From NCBI GenBank assembly GCA_021815245.1, contig JAKAHF010000097.1:1-7297 (forward strand): a stretch of 7,297 nucleotides of DNA. The letters run 5' to 3'. The stretch is from Actinomycetes bacterium (lineage in GTDB: Bacteria; Actinomycetota; Thermoleophilia; RBG-16-64-13). Both the position numbers and the translations under genes were made by a program. The notes beneath the pieces were generated by a model. The model did not search any database and was not told the origin of the DNA. It saw only the letters and a program-made list of their open reading frames with translations. Of this stretch, positions 1 through 6,045 are shown piece by piece (position 1 is the stretch's first letter; the number at the start of each line of letters is the position of its first letter).

Positions 1-675
1 CTTGTCGGCCCGCGACGCGAAGAAGGTCAACCGCGGATCGATGCAGATGACCTTGCTGCCCTTCTTCATGAGATCGGTCACCCAGTGGCCGAAGATGTTG
101 TCGGGGCACGAAGCGTTGATGTTGTAGCCCCATATGACGATGGTCTCGGGCACTTCGTAGCGTGGGTCATCGTGACCCTGAGGCAGCCACTGGCCTCCGT
201 CGAAGACGCAGTAGTCGCCGAGCACCGTCTCCGAAGCGACGATGCGGGGGGTGTAGCAACCGATGCCCGACAGCGCGAACATGACGTTGGGACTGCCGTA
301 GTTGTAGGCGAGCAGGCAGATCCACGCGCCGACATCGCGGCCCGTGCCCATCGAGAAGACGACGCTCTCGGCGCCATACTCCTCGCGGATCTTGCCCATC
401 TTCTCCTCGATGAAGTCGTAGGCTTCTTCCCAGGAGATGTCTTGCCACTTGTTCTCGCCCCGCTCGCCCACCCGTTTGCGCGGACTGCGCAGCCGGTCGG
501 GATGATCGACGTACTGGGTCATGGCCAGACAGCGGGAGCACAGACGTCCCCGGTTGATGGGGTGATCGGGATCACCCTCGATTTTGACGAGCTTGCCGTT
601 CTCGATGTGGGCAAGGACGCCACATCCGCCATGGCAGCCTGGACCGGCCGACCAGGCGGTGGTTCGTACGATCAC
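1..675 (-). CDS. Molybdopterin-dependent oxidoreductase, DMSO reductase family, catalytic subunit (N-terminal 225 aa, runs off left edge)
   Basis: This is the N-terminal part of a bis-molybdopterin guanine dinucleotide enzyme. The reading frame is open from a GTG at 675 to the window edge, so the C-terminus is missing. C14, C18 and C46 (CHGGC, 27 residues, C) fit the second to fourth ligands of the family's [4Fe-4S] motif. The usual first Cys, at position 11, is Gly, and an extra Cys lies at 49 (CSRC). C140, in GIGCYTPR after an NYGSPN segment, is where the family places its Mo ligand. WGYNINAS (182-189) and the IDPRLT...SRAD segment (212-224) fit cofactor-binding loops. There is no Tat or Sec signal, so a cytoplasmic enzyme is expected. 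It most resembles pyrogallol transhydroxylase, acetylene hydratase and catechol-dehydroxylase relatives, which hydroxylate, dehydroxylate or hydrate substrates without O2. The exact substrate is unknown. The start rests on a weak GGGGG Shine-Dalgarno 5 nt upstream and on the absence of any other in-frame start nearby. Confidence 0.9.
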   Translation of the reverse strand, partial: MIVRTTAWSAGPGCHGGCGVLAHIENGKLVKIEGDPDHPINRGRLCSRCLAMTQYVDHPDRLRSPRKRVGERGENKWQDISWEEAYDFIEEKMGKIREEYGAESVVFSMGTGRDVGAWICLLAYNYGSPNVMFALSGIGCYTPRIVASETVLGDYCVFDGGQWLPQGHDDPRYEVPETIVIWGYNINASCPDNIFGHWVTDLMKKGSKVICIDPRLTFFASRADK

Positions 676-735
676 GCTAACCCCCGTTGGTGCTATGTGA
701 AGTTTGCCGAGACAAGATAGCGGCCGCGAGCCCTT

Positions 736-779
736 GGCGACAACCGCCCCGGCCACAAAAACGGAATGGCCGGGTCGCC
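736..779 (-). other. Stem-loop between the ERG2-like gene and the Mo-enzyme gene
   Basis: An 8-bp perfect stem (748-755 with 767-774, CCCGGCCA/TGGCCGGG) encloses an 11-nt loop. It is extended by an outer GGCGA/TCGCC stem (736-740 with 775-779), with seven bases bulged on one side. It begins about 20 nt after the stop of the ERG2-like gene. In the minus transcript the T-run (TTTTT) falls in the loop and not after the stem, so this is not a classical intrinsic terminator. It may act as an attenuator or an mRNA processing/stability element that lowers expression of the Mo enzyme relative to the upstream genes. Confidence 0.45.
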
Positions 780-799
780 GAGGCTACGGAATTTCGATA

Positions 800-1483
800 T
801 CAGGTGTCGCGCTGGAACCAGCGGATGTTCTTCGCGGGGATGCGACTGACCTCGGGGGCGGGAACGAGCGCCTTCGTGAGCTTGTGGGCCGCTTTGCTGA
901 TGCCGGTGGTGAACGGCTTGAGGCCGGCGAATCTCTGCCCGATCGACTGAGCGACCAGATCGGTATACAGGCTGAGGGTCTGCGTCGCGGTGAGAAAGTC
1001 CCAGCAGACGAGGATCTCCTCGGCGATGCCGAAGGGTACGCTGCCGGGGATGAACCCGCGTGCGTACTCCGTCGCCCACACTCCGTCGGTGAAGTTCATG
1101 GCTCGCGCCTGGCCGGGGCCCACGTAGACCCGGTCGCCGGGCTTGTAGAGGCGCTTGTGGAACTCGCCCTCGGCGTAGTACCACATCTCTCCGTCGATGA
1201 CGGTGTCCCAGAAGCCGGTAAGGTGCCGCCCGGAGTGCCCTTCGGACCCTATCGGGGTGCCCCAGATCATGATGTACTCGGTCATCGACGCGTAGTACAG
1301 CTTCATCTGGATCATCGCGCCGCCGGCGATACTGTAGATCCAGGGCTGTTTGAAGTCGAGCGTCTCTGGGTAGTACTCGGCGAGTGACTGGGCGAAGACG
1401 TCGAACATCTCGGGCTTGGGCAGGCCCAAGCACTCCATGGAGCACTTGTGGACTATCTCAGGATCGAACACTGGCATCGACAT
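800..1483 (-). CDS. ERG2 / sigma-1 receptor family protein (sterol C8-isomerase-like), bacterial, no membrane anchor
   Basis: This 227-aa protein aligns by eye with eukaryotic sigma-1 receptor and fungal ERG2 (Delta8-Delta7 sterol isomerase) along nearly its whole length. Visible landmarks are VFDPEI (5-10, sigma-1 VFQREEI), AGGAM (53-57), YASMTEYIMIWGT (64-76), GSEGHSGR (79-86), DTVIDGE (93-99), YKPGD (113-117) with VGPGQA (121-126), WATEYARGFIP (136-146) and DFLTATQTLSLY (162-173). D93 and E139 match the two acidic ligand-site residues of human sigma-1 (D126, E172). The N-terminal transmembrane helix of the eukaryotic proteins is absent, and the tail after residue 173 is about 30 residues longer than in sigma-1. 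The protein should fold as a cupin-like barrel that holds a hydrophobic ligand; isomerase activity is inference. GGAGG (1487-1491) lies only 3 nt from this ATG but 9 nt from the in-frame ATG at 1477, so translation may start there, giving 225 aa. The gene is flanked by an upstream lipoprotein gene and a downstream Mo enzyme. Confidence 0.88.
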   Translation of the reverse strand: MSMPVFDPEIVHKCSMECLGLPKPEMFDVFAQSLAEYYPETLDFKQPWIYSIAGGAMIQMKLYYASMTEYIMIWGTPIGSEGHSGRHLTGFWDTVIDGEMWYYAEGEFHKRLYKPGDRVYVGPGQARAMNFTDGVWATEYARGFIPGSVPFGIAEEILVCWDFLTATQTLSLYTDLVAQSIGQRFAGLKPFTTGISKAAHKLTKALVPAPEVSRIPAKNIRWFQRDT

Positions 1484-1652
1484 AGACCTCCATGCGGCTT
1501 TTGCGGAGAACAGTCCCGGCGGGGCTCGTCAACCCGTCCATCATAGAACAGAGGAGCAGGCCATGAGGAGACGTCGCGAACGAATGCGGCGCCGCGGATG
1601 TGCGCCGCCGCGTGCGGCGGGCCCGCCGATCGGGAGGCCTATCGGAGGCCCC
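1484..1652 (-). other. Intergenic region with a GC-rich hairpin, no clear promoter
   Basis: These 169 bases separate the lipoprotein gene from the ERG2-like gene. They hold a perfect 6-bp GC hairpin with a 4-nt loop (1605-1620, CCGCCG/CGGCGG) about 30 nt after the lipoprotein stop, without a following T-run, and the Shine-Dalgarno TGGAGGT (1486-1492). A TTGACG lies at 1527-1532 on the minus strand and a TATGAT at 1540-1545, but neither has a convincing partner box. Read-through from the upstream promoter is therefore as likely as a local promoter. Confidence 0.4.
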
Positions 1653-2267
1653 CTACTCGAGCGGTTGCGTCACCACCACGGCATCGATGTTGATGTTGGT
1701 ATCGGTAGCCGCCGAGCGCTTGGTGCCGGTCCACTCGACGATCACCGTGTGTTCGCCCGGCGAAAGCCTACCGCTCCCCCATACCTTCTCTTGATAGAGC
1801 GTCTTCGAACTGTACAGGTCGATGGTGCCGAGCTTCTTGCCGTCGAGCGTGATCAGCGCCTTGCCGTATTTCGGTGACTTCTTGGCGAACAACGCGAGGT
1901 GGATGCCCTCGAACTTGATGGTCACCTTGCTGCCCGACGAGTTGGCGAACGCCAGGCTGCCGCCCGAGGGACTGCCGGTGGTCGAGGTCTTCCAAGCGCC
2001 CGCATACTTGAGATGCGAGTCGTTCTGCTGGTAGCGGACCGTCTTGCCGGTGATGGTGGTGGTAGTGGTCGCGCGTGTCGTCGACGTGGTCGACGAGAGT
2101 GTCGAACTATCGGCAGCTGTGGTGGAGTCATTGCCGGTACCAGCCACAGTGGTCGTCGTGATGGCTCCCAAACTGGTGCTCGACGATCCGCTGTCTCCAG
2201 CACAGCCCCCCAAAGCGAGCCCCAGAACGATGACGAGGACTGTGGCGATCAACTCGCGCCTTCTCAC
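1653..2267 (-). CDS. Lipoprotein with Thr/Ser-rich linker and C-terminal beta-sandwich-like domain
   Basis: A predicted exported lipoprotein of 204 aa. The N-terminus is MRRRE, then a hydrophobic stretch (about residues 6-19) and a lipobox LGGC with Cys22 as the lipidation site. Residues 23-74 form a low-complexity linker of Thr, Ser, Gly and Ala. Residues 75-201 form a folded domain rich in alternating beta pattern (RYQQNDSHLKYAGAW, then FEGIHLALFAKKSPKYGKA, LDGKKLG, VWGSGRLSPGEHTV, VEWTG, INIDAVVV). I recognise this domain type from actinobacterial extracellular proteins, where it resembles carbohydrate-binding jelly-roll modules. Its ligand is not known. The GTG at 2267 is chosen because AGGAGG (2276-2281) lies 8 nt upstream; a GTG at 2276 overlaps that site and is unlikely to be the start. 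A role in binding or delivering the pathway substrate at the cell surface is possible, but its only support is the gene's position. Confidence 0.85.
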   Translation of the reverse strand: MRRRELIATVLVIVLGLALGGCAGDSGSSSTSLGAITTTTVAGTGNDSTTAADSSTLSSTTSTTRATTTTTITGKTVRYQQNDSHLKYAGAWKTSTTGSPSGGSLAFANSSGSKVTIKFEGIHLALFAKKSPKYGKALITLDGKKLGTIDLYSSKTLYQEKVWGSGRLSPGEHTVIVEWTGTKRSAATDTNINIDAVVVTQPLE

Positions 2268-2275
2268 TCCCAGCA

Positions 2276-2281
2276 CCTCCT
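2276..2281 (-). promoter_or_regulatory. Shine-Dalgarno AGGAGG of the lipoprotein gene
   Basis: A perfect AGGAGG on the minus strand lies 8 nt before the GTG at 2267. It overlaps the alternative GTG at 2276, which excludes that codon as a sensible start and fixes the shorter N-terminus. Confidence 0.8.
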
Positions 2282-2315
2282 AGGGCGGACAGCACATCGA
2301 CCTTGAACCAGCATA

Positions 2316-2336
2316 CACCGCAAACGATTCGCGGTG
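2316..2336 (-). other. Stem-loop after the glycyl radical enzyme gene
   Basis: In the minus-strand transcript CACCGCGAA pairs with TTTGCGGTG, giving nine pairs including one G-U, around a TCG triloop. The hairpin starts about 40 nt after the GRE stop and precedes the lipoprotein start by about 50 nt. The plus-strand copy would carry an A-C mismatch at the wobble position, so the structure suits a minus-strand RNA better. No T-run follows, so it looks more like a 3' stability or processing element than an intrinsic terminator. Confidence 0.4.
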
Positions 2337-2377
2337 GACGCCGTAGCCGGTCGCGCCGATAGGCAGTCAGGTTCCTT

Positions 2378-4789
2378 TCAGACGCAGTTCTCGGTGCGGG
2401 CGATGATGTCGTCCTGAAGGCTGCGGTGCAGCTCGACGAAGTACGCCGAGAAGCCCGCGACGCGAACGACCAGGTTCTTGTACGTGTCGGGGTCGTCCTG
2501 GGCGGCCCGCAGGGTATCTGAAGAGACTATGTTGTACTGCACCTCCATGCCGCCCATGTCGAAGTAGGCGCCCATGAGGCTCTTGACCTTGGCCAGACTG
2601 TCTTCGCTCGCCAGGGTCACGGGCGCGAAGCGCATGTTGAGCGCCAAGCCGTTCGTGAACGGCCGGTGGTCGAAGCTCGCCGCCGAGGCAAGCACCGCGG
2701 TCGGCCCGAGCCTGTCGGCGCCCTGCTTGGGCGAGATGCAGTCCGACAGGGACTCCCCCTTGAAGCGCCCGTCGGGAGTCGCCCAGGCGCGGCCGCCGGC
2801 GAACACGTGCGATGAGGCGGTGAAGAGTCCCGGCCTGAAGCGACCCCGGGTGCTGTAGCCCCGGCAGACCAGTTCACTGAACGTGTCCATCGACCAACGC
2901 ACCAGTTCGTCGGCGTAGGGATCGTTGTTGCCGTAGTGGTGCGGCATGTTGAGGATCGTCTGACGGAGCGGTTCGTGGCCCGCCCAGTCGGCCAACACCG
3001 CGTCGTACAACTCCCTCGGAGTGCAGAGCTTGGCGTCATAACACATGTACTTGATCGCGATGAGACTCTCACTGAGGGTCGCGACACCGGTGGCCGGCAC
3101 GCCGAACGAGTTGTACTTGGCGCCGCCGCACACACAATCCTTGCCGTTCTCCATGCAGCCTTCGAGCATGGCCGAGAGCGCCGGCACGTGCCGGTCTTTC
3201 ATCGACACCCACTCGGCGCAGTTGTTGAGCGTGAGGAGCCATTCGACGAAGTACTCCATCTGGGCCCTTACCGCGGCGAGCACGTCGTCGAACGTCTGCA
3301 TCTCGTAGAGATACCCAGTCTCGAGGGCGCACCTCGCATTGGTCAACGGATTGACGCCGTTGTTGAGCGCGAGCAGCAGCACGTTGGCCAGGTTCACGTC
3401 GGCCAGAGAATGGATGCCCCCGGTCGCCGGATAGTCGTTGCCCGATCCCCCGATCTCCTGGCAGCCGATGATGCAGAAGTCGCGCGCGTCTTCGAGCGAG
3501 TAGTGCCCGCCGCCGGCCAAGGCCTCGATGATGAGGTCCTCGTTCTGGAAACAGGGTATGCCGCCCGCTCGCTTCGACGACTCGAACGCGCAGGCGAACA
3601 GCTCATCGGGTGTGTTCTTGCCGACCCGAAGCGACACCGGCGGTTCGTGAAGCTGTAGGCGGGCCGGAGCCTCGAGGCCCATGAACGTCACTGCATTGGT
3701 GGCGTCGTTGCCATCGCGGTCGACCCCGCCGAGGGTCAGGTGCTGAAAGGTCGAGTAGGCGCCGGTGACCCGGGCCACCAGCACGACGCGGGCGCCGTAG
3801 AGGGCGCCGACCTTGAGCCAGAAGCAATCGACGATCTCCTGTGCCTCGTCGAGGGAGATCGACCCATCTTCGAGTTGGCGCTCGAGGCAGGGATAGGTGT
3901 ACTGGTCGAACCGTCCGAACGACAGGCCTTGGAAGTTGCCGTCGATGTACAAGAAGGTCTGGTAGAGGAAGGTCGCCTGCACGGCCTCCTGAAAGGTGCG
4001 CGCCGGGTTCTCGGCGATCCAGTCGAGCGAGTCGGCCATGGCAAGTAGCTCGGCCTGCCTACCGGCCTCGACCGGGCCGCGGGCCTGACTGCGGCATTCA
4101 GCCGCGTAACGCTTGGCCAGCAGGATGTAGGCATCGCACACGATGACGATCGACTTGTAGAAGTAGTACTTCTCAGCGTCATGCCCGTACATGCGACCGC
4201 GCATGGCGGCAAGTTTGTCGAGCGCCTCCTGACGGACGGCCCCGAACCCTACGTCGATGACCTTCTTGTAGTTGGGCGACAGGTGGCCCGTCGGCGCCGA
4301 ACCGTTGCGCTTGGGCCACGCCATCAGCACGCCGGCGTCGACGAGGGTTTCTGAGCCCTCGGGCATGGCGGCATCCATGAGCTCGGTGAAGCAGTTGTCG
4401 CTCCAGAAGTCGCGAATGGTGTAGAGGAGGTCGCGCTCCTCCTGGGGGAAGCTCATGGGCTCGTCCTGGAACTCGCGCGCATCGAAGATGCCCGATTCGA
4501 GCTCCCAGAAGAGCCAGGCCATGCCGTCGTTCTCGGGCCACATGGTCGTGCCCTTGTAGTGCTTGCCGATGTTGCCGACGATCAGCTCGTCCTTTTCGAC
4601 CCTGATGGTCATCTGCTCGCAGGTGTCGTAGAGCGACTGAGCCTTCTTGATAGCCGCGGGCGCGTGTTTGAGCCTGCGGTAGGTCTCGGTGACGATCAGC
4701 GCACGCTCGGCGTCGAGTACGAACGGAGCATCGCGGTACAGCTCCTTCATGCGTGCGACCCGGGCGCTTATGGGACGGAAGGAATACAT
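2378..4789 (-). CDS. Glycyl radical enzyme, pyruvate formate-lyase/diol dehydratase superfamily, unknown substrate
   Basis: This complete 803-aa enzyme has the usual family length. The PFL-type N-terminal domain has recognisable ERALIVTETYRR (28-39) and KDELIVGN (66-73) segments. The barrel contains FGRFDQYTYP (291-300), LTLGGVDRDGNDATN (351-365) and the active-site loop IIGCQE, with thiyl Cys443 and candidate acid/base Glu445. The C-terminal glycyl radical motif is RVAGFSAYF with radical Gly779. The Cys-x-Glu pair is typical of dehydratases, C-N and C-S lyases and some decarboxylases of the family. It argues against true pyruvate formate-lyase, which uses adjacent cysteines. The loop GCQEIGGSGNDYPATGG differs from the GCVEP loop of well-known members, so a new substrate class is plausible. 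The enzyme needs a radical-SAM activase, which is not in this window. The ATG at 4789 has GAGG 7 nt upstream and follows its own promoter. O2 would destroy the activated enzyme, so anaerobic growth is implied. Confidence 0.95.
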   Translation of the reverse strand: MYSFRPISARVARMKELYRDAPFVLDAERALIVTETYRRLKHAPAAIKKAQSLYDTCEQMTIRVEKDELIVGNIGKHYKGTTMWPENDGMAWLFWELESGIFDAREFQDEPMSFPQEERDLLYTIRDFWSDNCFTELMDAAMPEGSETLVDAGVLMAWPKRNGSAPTGHLSPNYKKVIDVGFGAVRQEALDKLAAMRGRMYGHDAEKYYFYKSIVIVCDAYILLAKRYAAECRSQARGPVEAGRQAELLAMADSLDWIAENPARTFQEAVQATFLYQTFLYIDGNFQGLSFGRFDQYTYPCLERQLEDGSISLDEAQEIVDCFWLKVGALYGARVVLVARVTGAYSTFQHLTLGGVDRDGNDATNAVTFMGLEAPARLQLHEPPVSLRVGKNTPDELFACAFESSKRAGGIPCFQNEDLIIEALAGGGHYSLEDARDFCIIGCQEIGGSGNDYPATGGIHSLADVNLANVLLLALNNGVNPLTNARCALETGYLYEMQTFDDVLAAVRAQMEYFVEWLLTLNNCAEWVSMKDRHVPALSAMLEGCMENGKDCVCGGAKYNSFGVPATGVATLSESLIAIKYMCYDAKLCTPRELYDAVLADWAGHEPLRQTILNMPHHYGNNDPYADELVRWSMDTFSELVCRGYSTRGRFRPGLFTASSHVFAGGRAWATPDGRFKGESLSDCISPKQGADRLGPTAVLASAASFDHRPFTNGLALNMRFAPVTLASEDSLAKVKSLMGAYFDMGGMEVQYNIVSSDTLRAAQDDPDTYKNLVVRVAGFSAYFVELHRSLQDDIIARTENCV

Positions 4790-4831
4790 GTCTGAGCCTC
4801 GATTCCCACAGCGATCTGCGCGGACGCTCAG

Positions 4832-4860
4832 AATGTAAACGTCATTCGGTAAGGCGTCAA
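4832..4860 (-). promoter_or_regulatory. Sigma70-type promoter of the glycyl radical enzyme gene
   Basis: On the minus strand the -35 box TTGACG (4855-4860) and the -10 box TACATT (4832-4837) are separated by exactly 17 nt. The predicted transcript start is near 4825, giving a leader of about 35 nt before the ATG at 4789. This is the best promoter match found in the window. It separates GRE expression from that of the upstream dikinase and AttH-like pair. Confidence 0.7.
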
Positions 4861-4870
4861 GGGAGACGCC
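4853..4870. promoter_or_regulatory. Palindrome GGCGTC-N6-GACGCC overlapping the -35 box (candidate operator)
   Basis: A perfect 6+6 inverted repeat with a 6-nt spacer covers the TTGACG -35 hexamer. A repressor bound here would block RNA polymerase, so this is a candidate operator for a substrate-sensing regulator encoded elsewhere. It directly abuts the terminator-like hairpin at 4870, so it might instead be part of the secondary structure of the upstream transcript end. Confidence 0.4.
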
Positions 4871-4899
4871 GTTCGCGCGCGCCGAGCCACGCGCGAACG
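4870..4899 (-). terminator. Strong stem-loop after the AttH-like gene (likely terminator)
   Basis: A perfect 10-bp stem (CGTTCGCGCG with CGCGCGAACG) around a 10-nt loop begins about 15 nt after the stop codon of the AttH-like gene. It is followed on the minus strand by GCGTCTCCCTT, so the T-run is poor. Such GC-strong, U-poor hairpins are common at gene ends in high-GC actinobacteria. The new promoter immediately downstream supports the idea that one transcription unit ends here and another begins. Confidence 0.55.
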
Positions 4900-4913
4900 A
4901 TCGGTCGCCGGAG

Positions 4914-6044
4914 CTACTGCGCCCCGTCGAAGAAGCCCGTGAATCCGGACGGCTTGTGCGATCCGAAGACGATCTGTTCCAGGACTCCGATGCCGGTGCG
5001 ATCGCCCATCTTCACCCTGCATACCTGGTGTACGTGGATGTTCTCGTAGGCCAGCGGATCGGGCTCGTCGAGGTTCCACGATTCGTAGCCCGTCACCAGT
5101 TCGCCTTTGAAGATGCCGTGCGCCCACTTGGGGTGCTGGTAGCCAAGGCCCTTCATGTAGAAGAGGAGGAGAGGCTCCATGGTTTGGGTCATGGTCTCCC
5201 CGCCGGGCGAGATGAACTCGAGTCCGGCCGACGCCGAGCGGCGGGTGCCCTTCTCCCAGTTGACGGTGACGGTGGCCGACGACATCTCCAAAGCCCCGCG
5301 CGAACGCAAGACGGCCTCGCCGGGGATCTCGCCGCTCGTGTCGTACGCCTGAAGCACCGCCCCACTGACCTGGATGGTCCGTCCGTCGTGATCTTCGAAC
5401 GTGGCGTAGTGGGTGCACAGGTCGTCGAAGTGGTTGACGCACCAGATCCAGTAGATGCCGGGCTCCGACCGCGATGGTGCCGCGCTCTCGCGTTCGCCCA
5501 CCGGTCGTACGCCCCACGACCGGTCGCGCACGCCGACCACATCGCCGGGCCGCACTTCGGTGCGCACGCCGTTGATGCTGAAGTACCCCTCCCAGGTGCC
5601 GAACTGCGTGAAGCGCGTGGTGTCGAGCATCACCCGCTCCTCGTCACGAAGCACGGAGCGCGGCTCTTCGTAGGCGATGGTGCGGGCACGAAATACGAGG
5701 TCGCACTCGAGGCCGGTGTCATTGGCCGTCAGGCGCACGCGGATCGCCCGCATCGGCTCGACGACCTCCACCGAGAGCGGCCCTGCCGACGTATCGGTGC
5801 GCTCCACCGGCGCCCTGCGCGAGGCGAAGAAGGCGTGCTGCACTCCGTCGATGGCGACGCTGAAAGCGCCGTCCATCACCCGGCGGTTCGGATACAGTCC
5901 CAGAGCGCACCCGAAGTAGAAGCGACCCTCGCGCTCGAAGCCGTTGAACCAGTAGCGGTCGTAGAAGTTGAGGGAGTCCGAAGCCGGCCGGCTGAGCGGT
6001 TCGGGGGTCTGGTGGACGGGATAGTCGTCGAGCTTCGTGATCAT
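4914..6044 (-). CDS. CrtC/AttH lipocalin-like family protein, function unknown
   Basis: This 376-aa protein has no signal peptide or membrane helix and is rich in beta strands throughout. It resembles the two-barrel carotenoid 1,2-hydratase (CrtC)/AttH-like group, which includes several unnamed domains. The best landmark is GVRDRSWGVRP (171-181), a WG motif seen at the junction of the two halves in these proteins. Other visible segments are FNGFEREGRFYFGCALGLYPN (33-53), GTWEGYFSINGV (149-160), YWIWCVNHFDD (198-208) and WAHGIFKGELVTGYESW (307-323). Related proteins bind or hydrate hydrophobic isoprenoid-type ligands, which suggests substrate binding or a hydratase/isomerase role here, but no activity is established. 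The ATG at 6044 lies 1 nt after the dikinase stop codon. Its Shine-Dalgarno GGGAGGAG sits 7 nt upstream, inside the dikinase gene, so the two are probably co-translated. A longer upstream ATG in this frame would overlap the dikinase by about 145 nt and is rejected. Confidence 0.75.
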   Translation of the reverse strand: MITKLDDYPVHQTPEPLSRPASDSLNFYDRYWFNGFEREGRFYFGCALGLYPNRRVMDGAFSVAIDGVQHAFFASRRAPVERTDTSAGPLSVEVVEPMRAIRVRLTANDTGLECDLVFRARTIAYEEPRSVLRDEERVMLDTTRFTQFGTWEGYFSINGVRTEVRPGDVVGVRDRSWGVRPVGERESAAPSRSEPGIYWIWCVNHFDDLCTHYATFEDHDGRTIQVSGAVLQAYDTSGEIPGEAVLRSRGALEMSSATVTVNWEKGTRRSASAGLEFISPGGETMTQTMEPLLLFYMKGLGYQHPKWAHGIFKGELVTGYESWNLDEPDPLAYENIHVHQVCRVKMGDRTGIGVLEQIVFGSHKPSGFTGFFDGAQ

Positions 6045-6045
6045 G

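Noticed and set aside
1..675. Steroid C25 dehydrogenase as the identity of the Mo enzyme, tempting because of the ERG2-like neighbour
   Set aside because: Steroid C25 dehydrogenase is exported with a Tat signal and has partner subunits. This protein has no signal peptide and a CHGGCG start closer to transhydroxylase and dehydroxylase types.
85..720. Long open frame on the plus strand opposite the Mo-enzyme gene
   Set aside because: It mirrors the codon pattern of the minus-strand gene, has no recognisable motif, and the opposite strand encodes clear Mo-enzyme motifs.
1504..1532. Promoter ahead of the ERG2-like gene using TTGACG at 1527-1532
   Set aside because: At 17-nt spacing the -10 position reads TCTCCG, which does not resemble TATAAT.
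1605..1620. Intrinsic terminator after the lipoprotein gene
   Set aside because: The stem is only 6 bp and no T-run follows on the minus strand. In a GC-rich spacer this could be chance.
2936..3658. 240-residue open frame on the plus strand
   Set aside because: It lies wholly within the glycyl radical enzyme gene on the other strand and shows no domain or ribosome binding site of note.
2378..4789. Calling the glycyl radical enzyme choline trimethylamine-lyase, glycerol dehydratase or pyruvate formate-lyase
   Set aside because: The active-site loop GCQE differs from the GCVE and adjacent-Cys patterns of those enzymes, and no matching pathway genes (microcompartment shells, alcohol or aldehyde dehydrogenases) are present.
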